64,000 bases of DNA, from NCBI GenBank assembly GCA_035523875.1, contig DATKPY010000005.1, forward strand, positions 1 through 64,000. The letters are read 5' to 3'. Below, one piece after another: positions 56,971 to 64,000 of the stretch. Made by a program: the position numbers and the translations under genes. This stretch comes from JASHUC01 sp035523875. GTDB taxonomy: Bacteria > Pseudomonadota > Gammaproteobacteria > Steroidobacterales > Steroidobacteraceae. How positions within the stretch are numbered: the stretch's first letter is position 1; each line of letters starts with the position of its first letter. A model generated the notes under the pieces. It was not told where the DNA came from, ran no database searches, and saw only the letters and a list, made by a program, of their open reading frames with translations.

Positions 56971-58416
56971 ATGCTGAGATCCGCCCGATCGCTCGAGATT
57001 CTGCAGTGGCTGGTGGCGGTCGGCTTCTTCATGCAGACGCTCGATTCGACGATCGTCAACACGGCACTCCCGGCGATGGCGATCAGCCTCGGGGAGCGGC
57101 CGCTCAACATGCAGTCGGTCGTCATCGCCTATGCGCTCACGATGGCGATGCTGATCCCCGCCTCCGGCTGGCTTGCGGATCGCTTCGGAATCCGCCGCGC
57201 GTTTCTCACCGCCATCACGCTCTTCGTCGCAGGCTCTCTTCTCTGTGCGGCCTCGCGCAGCCTTCTCGAGCTCGACGGTGCGCGCGTGCTCCAGGGGGCG
57301 GGCGGGGCGATGCTGCTGCCGGTCGGTCGGCTCGCGATTCTGCGCGCCTTTCCCCGCGAGAAGCTGCTGCCGGCGATGAGCTTCATCGCCATCCCCGGGC
57401 TCCTCGGACCGCTCATCGGACCGACGCTCGGCGGCTGGCTCGTCGAGGTCGCCTCGTGGCACTGGATCTTTCTCATCAACGTGCCGATCGGGATCGCGGG
57501 CGCCGCGGCGACCTTCGCCTACATGCCCGACAACCGCGAGCGGCGCGTCCCGCGCTTCGATGCGACCGGCTATGCGCTGCTCGCGCTCGGCATGGTGGCG
57601 GTCTCGTTCGGCATCGACGGCCTCTCCGAGCTTGCGCTGCGACACGCGACCGTGCTCATCCTCGTGGTGTTCGGGCTCGCGAGCCTCTCCGCCTACTGGC
57701 TGCGCGCGCCCCAGCAGTCGCATCCGCTGTTTGCGCCGAGTCTGTTCAGAACATCGACCTTCGCGATCGGGCTGCTCGGCAATCTGTTCGCGCGGCTCGG
57801 CAGCGGCAGCATCCCGTTTCTGATCCCGCTCCTGCTGCAGGTGAGCCTCGGATACACGCCGCTTCACTCCGGGCTCATGATGCTGCCGACCTCGATCGGG
57901 GCGATCCTCTCCAAGCGGCTCGTCACCCCGCTCATCACCCGCTACGGCTACCGCCGCACGCTCGTCGTCAACACGTTCCTGGTGGGCGCCGCGATGGCGA
58001 GCTTCGCGCTGCTCTCCGCGACCGAGCCGCTCGCGATCGCGATCGTCCAGCTCGGACTGTTCGGCATCGTCAATTCGCTGCAGTTCACCGCCATGAACAC
58101 CGTGACGCTGAAGGACCTCTCGGGCGCGAGCGCAAGCAGCGGCAACAGCCTCCTGTCGATGATTCAGATGCTCTCGATGAGCCTCGGCGTGGCTGCGGCC
58201 GCGGGGCTCCTCACGACATTCGTCGATGTCTTCAGCCGCGACCCCGCGCCGCGGCTGCCGGCATTCCGTGCGACGTTCGTCTGCGTGGGGCTCATGACCG
58301 CCGCCTCGGCGTGGATCTTCTGGCAGCTCGCAGCCGACCGCGGGGGGAGCGGCGGTGCGCTCGCGGCGGCCGAGGAGCCGGAGCTCGCCGCGACGAAAAC
58401 GACCGAGTCTACGTAG
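56971..58416 (+). CDS. MFS transporter, DHA2 family (MdtD/HsrA-like)
   Basis: A 481-residue exporter with 14 predicted helices. Marks are GFFMQTLDSTIVNTALPAMA (the DHA2 motif D1), VVIAYALTMAMLIPASGWLA, DRFGIRRAFLTAI (motif A), ARVLQGAGGAMLLPVGRLAI (motif B) and GPLIGPTLGGWLVE (motif C). The start at ATG 56971 matches YieO/MdtD-type proteins. It would expel drugs or metabolites with proton motive force. It overlaps the ClC gene convergently by 8 bases. Confidence 0.9.
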   Translation: MLRSARSLEILQWLVAVGFFMQTLDSTIVNTALPAMAISLGERPLNMQSVVIAYALTMAMLIPASGWLADRFGIRRAFLTAITLFVAGSLLCAASRSLLELDGARVLQGAGGAMLLPVGRLAILRAFPREKLLPAMSFIAIPGLLGPLIGPTLGGWLVEVASWHWIFLINVPIGIAGAAATFAYMPDNRERRVPRFDATGYALLALGMVAVSFGIDGLSELALRHATVLILVVFGLASLSAYWLRAPQQSHPLFAPSLFRTSTFAIGLLGNLFARLGSGSIPFLIPLLLQVSLGYTPLHSGLMMLPTSIGAILSKRLVTPLITRYGYRRTLVVNTFLVGAAMASFALLSATEPLAIAIVQLGLFGIVNSLQFTAMNTVTLKDLSGASASSGNSLLSMIQMLSMSLGVAAAAGLLTTFVDVFSRDPAPRLPAFRATFVCVGLMTAASAWIFWQLAADRGGSGGALAAAEEPELAATKTTEST

Positions 58417-59806
58417 CGCCCGCCGCGCTCGGCGCCTGAGCCGCCGCCGGTGACGGCGCCGGCGGCAGCGCGTAGCGCAGCGCGAGCGCGCGGTAGAGCG
58501 GCGGCGAGAGGATCTTCGACACGGTCGTCGCGACGGCCGCGGTGACCATGAGCGGCAGCACCATCTCGTGGCGCGTGGTCATCTCCATGACGATGACGAA
58601 TGAGGTGAGCGGTGCCTGCGTGACGCCGGCGAGATAGCCGCACATGCCGAGTATCGCGAGCGGCACCGCGGTCGACTGCCCGAGCAGGTCGGCGACGAGC
58701 TGACCGAGGCCCGCACCCGCCGAGAGCGACGGGGCGAGCAGACCCGCCGGTATGCCGCTCAGATACGCCGCGAGCGTCGCGAACGCGCGCGCGGGCATGT
58801 AGAACCACGGGAGGTGGGCGTGCCCTTCGAGCACCGAGCGCGCCTCGTTGTACCCGGTCCCGTAAGTGAGTCCGCCCGCCGCCCAGCCGACCAGTGCGAC
58901 CGACAGACCGCAGAGCGCTGCGAACAGCGCCGGCCGCTCGCGCTGCAGTTTGCCGAGCACGCTCGGCAGACCGGCGACGCTGAGCAGCGTCAGGCGGCTG
59001 AACAGCCCGCCGGCGAGCCCGCCGGCGATCGCGACGATGAACGTGCTGAGCTCCACCTGATAGGCGGCCGGGGAGACCTGCGGCTGACCGAAGTAGGTGT
59101 ACTCCCCGACGAGCACGATCGACATCACCCCTGCGAGAACCACCGCTGTCAGCGTCGCGCCGCTCGCGCGCTCCTCGAACGAGCGCGAGAGCTCCTCGAT
59201 CGCAAACACAATGCCCGCAAGCGGGGTATTGAAAGCGGCCGCGACACCGGCCGCGCCGCCCGCGAGGATGAGGGCGCGCCGCTGCGCGCTCGTTCCCCCG
59301 TGCGGGATCCAGCGGCCGAAGATGTGCGTGATGACCGCCCCGACGTGCACCGTCGGGCCCTCGCGACCGATCGAGCCGCCGCAGAACAGACCCACCGCCG
59401 CGAGTACCATGCGGCCGATCACCACACGCGGCCTGAGCAGCCGCGCGCCGGCCTCCCCCGCATCCGGGAGCAGCGTGAAGATCGTCTGCGGGATCCCACT
59501 GCCCTCGGCACCGCGGAAATAGCGCCGCGTGGCCCACGCGGCACCGCAGAACCCGAGCGGCGCGAGAAGCCACGGCGCGTAGGGCCAAACCGCGACCAAG
59601 CGCCGCAGCTCTCCCTGGGCCAGATCGGCGATCTTGGCGAAACCGACCGCGGCACCGCCCACGGCTGCGGCCGCGAGCCACAGCAGAAAGCGCGCCCTCC
59701 AGTGTCGCAACGACAGGAACGTGCGGCTCGCGTTGCGCATCACGGCGCCCGCCGGCTGCAGGGTCTCGTGCTCGGCCTCGAATGGATCGTGAGGGGTTGG
59801 AGTCAT
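58409..59806 (-). CDS. ClC-family chloride channel/transporter
   Basis: A 465-residue polytopic protein with the ClC selectivity motifs: EGSGIPQTIF, GGSIGREGPTVHVGA with the gating Glu, and GIPAGLLAPSLSAGAGLGQL. AAFNTPLAGIVFAIEELSRS is a further family segment. The gating Glu in GREGP favours H+/Cl- exchange, as in ClcA, over a passive channel. ATG 59806 is chosen because it gives a short cytoplasmic N-terminus before the first helix. It is monocistronic. Confidence 0.92.
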   Translation of the reverse strand: MTPTPHDPFEAEHETLQPAGAVMRNASRTFLSLRHWRARFLLWLAAAAVGGAAVGFAKIADLAQGELRRLVAVWPYAPWLLAPLGFCGAAWATRRYFRGAEGSGIPQTIFTLLPDAGEAGARLLRPRVVIGRMVLAAVGLFCGGSIGREGPTVHVGAVITHIFGRWIPHGGTSAQRRALILAGGAAGVAAAFNTPLAGIVFAIEELSRSFEERASGATLTAVVLAGVMSIVLVGEYTYFGQPQVSPAAYQVELSTFIVAIAGGLAGGLFSRLTLLSVAGLPSVLGKLQRERPALFAALCGLSVALVGWAAGGLTYGTGYNEARSVLEGHAHLPWFYMPARAFATLAAYLSGIPAGLLAPSLSAGAGLGQLVADLLGQSTAVPLAILGMCGYLAGVTQAPLTSFVIVMEMTTRHEMVLPLMVTAAVATTVSKILSPPLYRALALRYALPPAPSPAAAQAPSAAGAT

Positions 59807-59944
59807 GGAGCAATGGAATGAAATTGTGCGCGAAACCGCTCGCGCAGGTTCAGTCGGGCGCGTGGCGCGAATGACGCGCACGCGTAGGCGCGCCCGCGGC
59901 GCCGGGCCGCGCCCGGCACCGAACGCAGCGGCGAGGGGCCGCGA

Positions 59945-60472
59945 TCAGCGACTCTCCTGACCGGTACGACAGGCCTCGAAGAGGAACCAGGAGCGCCGCT
60001 CGGACTCGTCGATCCAGTTCTCGAGCAGGCTCGCGGTCGGCACATCCCCGTGCTCATCGCAGGTCGTGTGCGTGGCGCGCATGCTCGCGGTGAGCTGTCG
60101 GTTGTCCTCGCCGAGCTCGGCGAGCATGTCCTGCGGAGTCACGAGATCTGCGTCATTGTCGCGGATTCGCTGCAGGCGCTGGATGTGTCCGACGGAGTGC
60201 AGCGTCGTTCCGCCGATCTTGCGCACGCGCTCGGCAATGTCGTCGGTCATCGCGAAGATCTGTGCCGCCTGCTCATCGAGCAGCAGGTGATAGTCGCGAA
60301 AATGCGGACCCCACATGTGCCAGTGGAAATTCTTGGTCTTCAGGTAAAGCGCAAACACGTCGGCGAGCAGCGCATTCAGCGCTGCGGTGAGGTCGCGTGT
60401 TGCGGCGGCCGTGAGGTCCGTGGGGCTCGCGCTCAGCGCCTTGCGTCGCGCCTTCGCATCTTCAATGCTCAT
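59945..60472 (-). CDS. dps: Dps-family DNA-protecting ferritin
   Basis: A 175-residue Dps protein that oxidises and stores iron in a 12-mer and protects DNA. The inter-subunit ferroxidase site is complete: KTKNFHWHMWGPHFRDYHLL (His and Asp) and LDEQAAQIFAMTDDIAERVR (Glu, Asp). The helix LTASMRATHTTCDEHGDVPT and ENWIDESERRSWFL ends are typical. GGAGAA lies 8 bases before the ATG. The promoter candidate is about 50 bases upstream. Confidence 0.95.
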   Translation of the reverse strand: MSIEDAKARRKALSASPTDLTAAATRDLTAALNALLADVFALYLKTKNFHWHMWGPHFRDYHLLLDEQAAQIFAMTDDIAERVRKIGGTTLHSVGHIQRLQRIRDNDADLVTPQDMLAELGEDNRQLTASMRATHTTCDEHGDVPTASLLENWIDESERRSWFLFEACRTGQESR

Positions 60473-60522
60473 CTGCCGTTCTCCAGTTCGAAAAGACGAT
60501 CGGATTGGCTCTCCGCGCGTGA

Positions 60523-60528
60523 AATATA
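60523..60528 (-). promoter_or_regulatory. Possible -10 element for dps
   Basis: The minus-strand sequence TATATT sits about 50 bases upstream of the dps ATG in an otherwise very GC-rich gap. No convincing -35 is visible, which would suit an activator- or stationary-phase-dependent promoter, as is usual for dps. This is a weak call based on composition. Confidence 0.3.
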
Positions 60529-60663
60529 CGCCGATCCCCGCTCCGCTTCTTGCACGCCCCGCCCCGCGACCGCGGGCCGCCCGGCGGCCGCGCGGGTTGA
60601 CGGGCCGATGCGCCGGGTCCCAGACTGCGCAACCGCAACCGCGCGCGCGGAGCTCGTAACCCC

Positions 60664-61149
60664 ATGACTGTCAAGCAGGACTCCGTCGTCACGATCCACT
60701 ACACGCTCAAGGACGATGCGGGCGAGGTGATCGACAGTTCCACATCCGCGGAGCCGCTCACCTATCTGCACGGACACGGAAACCTGATCCCGGGACTCGA
60801 GCGAGAATTACAGGGCAAGAGCCCCGGAGACCGGTTGCACGTGCAGATCGCGCCCGCCGAGGGCTACGGCGAGTACGACTCGAAGCTCGTCGAACAGGTG
60901 CCGCGCCGCGCGCTGCGCGGAGTGCCGAGCGTCACGGTGGGGATGCAGCTGCGCGCGCAGACCGAGCACGGGGCGCGCACCGTCACCGTGACCCGTGTCA
61001 CCGGCGATCTGGTGACGCTCGACGGCAATCACCCGCTCGCCGGCAAGAGCCTCACATTCGACGTGGAAGTCACCGCGGTGCGCGAGGCGACCGAGGAGGA
61101 GCTCTCGCATGGCCACGTGCACGGGCCGGGTGGCCATCACCATCACTGA
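60664..61149 (+). CDS. slyD: FKBP-type peptidyl-prolyl isomerase SlyD
   Basis: A 161-residue SlyD-type isomerase/chaperone. The FKBP part has VTIHYTLKDDAGEVIDSSTS, LTYLHGHGNLIPGLERELQG and GDRLHVQIAPAEGYGEYDSK. The insert-in-flap domain follows (VEQVPRRALRGVPSVTVGMQ), and the C-terminus is His-rich (GHVHGPGGHHHH), able to bind nickel or other metals. SlyD normally delivers nickel to hydrogenases. Here the nearby hydrogenase-like complex lacks a nickel site, so a general chaperone role is more likely. Confidence 0.95.
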   Translation: MTVKQDSVVTIHYTLKDDAGEVIDSSTSAEPLTYLHGHGNLIPGLERELQGKSPGDRLHVQIAPAEGYGEYDSKLVEQVPRRALRGVPSVTVGMQLRAQTEHGARTVTVTRVTGDLVTLDGNHPLAGKSLTFDVEVTAVREATEEELSHGHVHGPGGHHHH

Positions 61150-61217
61150 GCACGTTGGGTATCTATCAAAGTACGGGGGCCACCGAGAACGCGTGAGGAG
61201 CGGCTCGCGCGCTCACC

Positions 61218-64000
61218 TCACGGATTGCGGCTCAAGCGGCGATAGTACTCTGCGACCGCCTCGTCATAGCCGGCCGGGACCGGCATCGGCGGCCCCGTGC
61301 GGACGTTCCCCACGTCTCCGGGTCCGGAGTCGCGGCGCAACTGCAGCTCCAGGCGGTCCACTTCGCCGAGGACACGGCCTGAGAGCTCCGCGACCATCTG
61401 CGGATTTCCAGGAAACCGGCGCGGATCGAGCCGCTGCATGGAGCGGATGAGCGCCGCGACTTGGCTCTGCGCCGCGGGATCCGCGCCAACGGCCCGCTTC
61501 AAGCGCCCGAGCTCGCTCATCCCCTGTCGGTAAGTTCGCTCGGGATCGATCGCCGGGGCCGGTACCGACGAGGCTGCGGCCGCACGTCCCCCCGGGTAGC
61601 GATTGTTGCCCGTGTTCCAGCCGCCGTTCACCGATCCGTTCGTGCTGCCGCCGGCGCCCGTGACCCCGCCCGCGAGCGCGGCGAGACGGTTGCGCAGCTG
61701 GTCGACGGCATCGAGGGCGTCCTCGCCGGAGGGCGAGCGGTTCTGCGCGAAGGCCGCGCCGGCTTGGCCGAGCTGGTCGGCGAGGTGACGCAGCGCCGAT
61801 TCGACGTCCGACTCGCCCGGATCCGAGGCCGGGTTGTAGCCCCGGCGCAGCACATCGGCGCTGCGCTGCAGGCGACTCTCGATCTCGTTCTCGTCGAGCT
61901 CGTTGAGCGCATCGCCGAGCTTGGACGCGGCCTCACGGCTTCCGGAAGCCGCGTCGCGCTCGGCGTCGCGCATGCGCGCTTCGAGCTGGGCGAGCGCATC
62001 GGCGAGCCGCTGCCGCTGCTCGATCATCTCCTCGGCATCGCTCGCCGTTCCGTTGAAGCCGCTCAGCATTCCCGGTCGCCCCGCACGGCCGCCGAAGGCT
62101 TGCAGCTCGCCCACCTGCCGATGCTCCTCGTCGGCGAGCCGACCTGCATTCCGGCGCAGCGCGTCGAGCTCGCTCGCCACCTCCTGCTGCTCGATGCCCC
62201 CGAGCACCCGCGTCGCCTCGCGCAGCCGCTCTGCGGCGCTGCGCGCGCCGGCTGCGTCGCGCTCGTCGACCGCGCGGCGCATGTCCTCCTCGGCTTCGCG
62301 CAGCCGCTCGAGCGCCTGGCGGACGTTGCGCGCCTCGGCCGCGTCCGGGGGCTGCGAGGTGTCCGATGGGGTCCCGGCTTGGGCGCCCTGCGCGCCGGTT
62401 TGCCTGCTCCCGGCGCTCTGCGCGAGTCGCTCGAGCTGCCGGCGCAGCTCCTCCGCATTCCGCCGCAGCATCTCCTGCTGCCAGCGCTCCTCGGCGCTTT
62501 GCGGCGCGGCGTTCCCGGACTGGTCGGCAAGGGCGTCCTCGCGCCGCGCGAGCTCATCGAGCTTCCTCAGCGCGTCGTCGACCTGATTGGTCGCAGGACC
62601 GCTCGCCGGCTCATCGCGGGTCTCATATTGATTCTTCTGCAGGTCGAGCTCCAGGTCGAACAGGCTCGCGAGATCGCGGCCCGCGGAGTTCGGGGCGCCA
62701 GAGCCTGCACCCATGCTCCCGTAGGCGACTTCAATCTGACGGAAAGTGGCCTCGGCGCGCAGCAGGTGCTCGAGCGCCTTCTGCTCCGAAGGCAGCGCGT
62801 CGTTCCACTTCCCGGCATCGAGCCGCTGCGCAGCCGGCTGCATCGCATCCGCCGCCGCGTTCATCTCCTGCTGAAACGTGCCGATCGCGTCGCTCGCCGC
62901 GGTGAGATCGCGCAGCTGCAGCCGCCCGGCGAGCGCGAGCGCCTGCGAGCGCAGCGTGTTCTGTACGTCGGAGAGGAATTTCGCCTGCTCGGCCGCCTGC
63001 TTCGGCGCGGCGTCCCTGAGGCCCGACTGCTTCCAGGTGGCGGTGATGATCTCCTTCTCGCGCTCGGCGATCTGCGCCTCGCCGTTCCCCATGCCTCCCC
63101 CGCCGCCGCCCGACTGCTGCGACTGGGAGAACTCGCGCTCGAACGGATCGATCTGGATGAACGCGAGATCCGAGCGCGAATCGGCGCGCGCGTCCTGAGC
63201 CCGAGCGTAGAAGCTCAGCACGTCCCCGGGCACGAGATGCAGATTCTCGAGCGCAATCACCGCGGCACCGCGTGCGCGCTGCGCTCCTCGGGTCCGCAGC
63301 AGCGCGACCGCCCGCTCCGGCCCGCCGTTGACCGAGTAATGCAACGTCAACCCCGTGAGCCCGAAGGGGTCCGACGCGGCGGCCTCGATCGTCACCTCCT
63401 CGATCGGGCTCGCGCGATAGTCGCGCGCCGGCCGCACGATCGCCACCTCGGGCGGCCTCACCTCTCCCGCCTCGATGAAATAGTCGTCCGAGATGCGCAC
63501 CACGCGCGCCCCGTCGCGCTGTGCGACGTGGTATGCGCCATCGCGCTCGATGTCGATCGTGCCGCGGTAAGCATTGACGCCGGCGGAAGCGAGCGCGATC
63601 TGCCGCCCGTCGTCGAGCACCAGCGCGCCGCCGGCGAGCGCTCGGTTCGTGCGGATCTCGAGCTCGGCGAGCGTGCCGGTGACCGCGCGCAGGTCGCCCC
63701 CCGCGTCCTCCACCGTGGGGGCGCGATTCATCCAGGCGGGGTAGCGGTATGTGACTCTGATCCGCCGCACCTCGGGCACATCGGCCACCTTCAGGTGGTA
63801 GTGCGCGGATTCGAGCGGGCCCGCGCGCACGTAGTACTCGAGGTCCTCGGGAATGCCCGCGAACAGGAACTGGAAGCCCGAGGAGCGCGGCTGCGGCTCC
63901 ATCGCAACGTGATCCCAGCGCGAAGCGCTCGCGAAGCGCGCGAAGATCTGCACCTGCTCGGGGGCCATGCCGAGCGGCTGCGCGACGATCAGCTGATCGC
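61218..64000 (-). CDS. DUF4175-like large protein (5' end outside window)
   Basis: The frame is open through the right edge (residues before the first Met read DQLIVAQPLG), so the true start lies beyond 64000. The 927 or more visible residues have a beta-rich N-terminal half with Ig-like strands (RIRVTYRYPAWMNRAPTVED; ELEIRTNRALAGGALVLDDG). The C-terminal half is long, Gln/Glu/Arg/Ala-rich and coiled-coil-like (AERLREATRVLGGIEQQEVA). The layout agrees with DUF4175/TIGR02302 proteins, membrane-anchored and usually next to MoxR/DUF58 genes. Those neighbours would be outside the window. Low-complexity Gly/Ser segments occur near 61600. Confidence 0.72.
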   Translation of the reverse strand, partial: DQLIVAQPLGMAPEQVQIFARFASASRWDHVAMEPQPRSSGFQFLFAGIPEDLEYYVRAGPLESAHYHLKVADVPEVRRIRVTYRYPAWMNRAPTVEDAGGDLRAVTGTLAELEIRTNRALAGGALVLDDGRQIALASAGVNAYRGTIDIERDGAYHVAQRDGARVVRISDDYFIEAGEVRPPEVAIVRPARDYRASPIEEVTIEAAASDPFGLTGLTLHYSVNGGPERAVALLRTRGAQRARGAAVIALENLHLVPGDVLSFYARAQDARADSRSDLAFIQIDPFEREFSQSQQSGGGGGGMGNGEAQIAEREKEIITATWKQSGLRDAAPKQAAEQAKFLSDVQNTLRSQALALAGRLQLRDLTAASDAIGTFQQEMNAAADAMQPAAQRLDAGKWNDALPSEQKALEHLLRAEATFRQIEVAYGSMGAGSGAPNSAGRDLASLFDLELDLQKNQYETRDEPASGPATNQVDDALRKLDELARREDALADQSGNAAPQSAEERWQQEMLRRNAEELRRQLERLAQSAGSRQTGAQGAQAGTPSDTSQPPDAAEARNVRQALERLREAEEDMRRAVDERDAAGARSAAERLREATRVLGGIEQQEVASELDALRRNAGRLADEEHRQVGELQAFGGRAGRPGMLSGFNGTASDAEEMIEQRQRLADALAQLEARMRDAERDAASGSREAASKLGDALNELDENEIESRLQRSADVLRRGYNPASDPGESDVESALRHLADQLGQAGAAFAQNRSPSGEDALDAVDQLRNRLAALAGGVTGAGGSTNGSVNGGWNTGNNRYPGGRAAAASSVPAPAIDPERTYRQGMSELGRLKRAVGADPAAQSQVAALIRSMQRLDPRRFPGNPQMVAELSGRVLGEVDRLELQLRRDSGPGDVGNVRTGPPMPVPAGYDEAVAEYYRRLSRNP

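Overview
The window is high-GC DNA with tightly packed genes, very short intergenic gaps and many 4-base start/stop overlaps. Several families point to a gammaproteobacterium: fused RlmKL, quinone-type PyrD, a Vd-type patatin autotransporter, a C-terminal tail resembling GlyGly-CTERM, and Pot/Puu polyamine genes. A Steroidobacterales- or Nevskiales-like lineage is a guess, not a conclusion. No rRNA, tRNA or CRISPR array was seen.

Bases 1-7000 form an accessory, defence-type island with visibly lower GC than the rest. It opens with the tail of an IS66-type transposase joined to a truncated, frameshifted gene. A minus-strand operon follows (RHH/Mrr_N-type regulator, DUF3800 protein, HNH protein) with its own promoter and a perfect inverted-repeat operator. 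Two diverged direct repeats, about 3.36 kb apart, bracket that operon; both are copies of the 3' end of the same gene family plus its downstream DNA. Next come a stand-alone TIR-like protein with an N-terminal domain and a uracil-DNA-glycosylase-like gene.

Bases 7000-22600 are chromosomal: msrA, two VOC proteins, TPR proteins, a patatin/beta-barrel autotransporter, a subtilisin-type protease beside a free I9-like propeptide gene, agmatine deiminase, several secreted NTF2/SnoaL-like proteins, and a VOC-ArsR-SRPBCC operon with a clear promoter and dyad. A perfect LexA-type box stands in a 400-base gap with no recognised SOS gene.

Bases 22572-33315 hold a polyamine module. puuD-puuA-potFGHI-polyphosphate glucokinase-aminotransferase-gamma-synthase run on the minus strand as one probable nine-gene operon, with puuB divergent. 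They would import putrescine or related amines, glutamylate and oxidise them, and release GABA.

Bases 34359-41633 encode a six-subunit hydrogenase-4-like membrane complex (hyfB-C-E-F-G-I order) whose large subunit has lost the NiFe-ligand cysteines, i.e. an energy-converting hydrogenase-related (Ehr) complex. A divergent RHH regulator shares overlapping promoters with it.

The rest is mostly housekeeping: rlmKL, an exonuclease/GIY-YIG fusion, an omega-aminotransferase, ddl, pyrD, esterase, ABC-2 exporter, yciH, DHA2 exporter, ClC channel, dps, slyD and a large DUF4175-like protein cut by the window end. Inside it lies an unusual operon, dprA-like / phosphoribosyltransferase / PurM-like (49352-52050), whose first two genes match the ShosTA anti-phage toxin-antitoxin arrangement.
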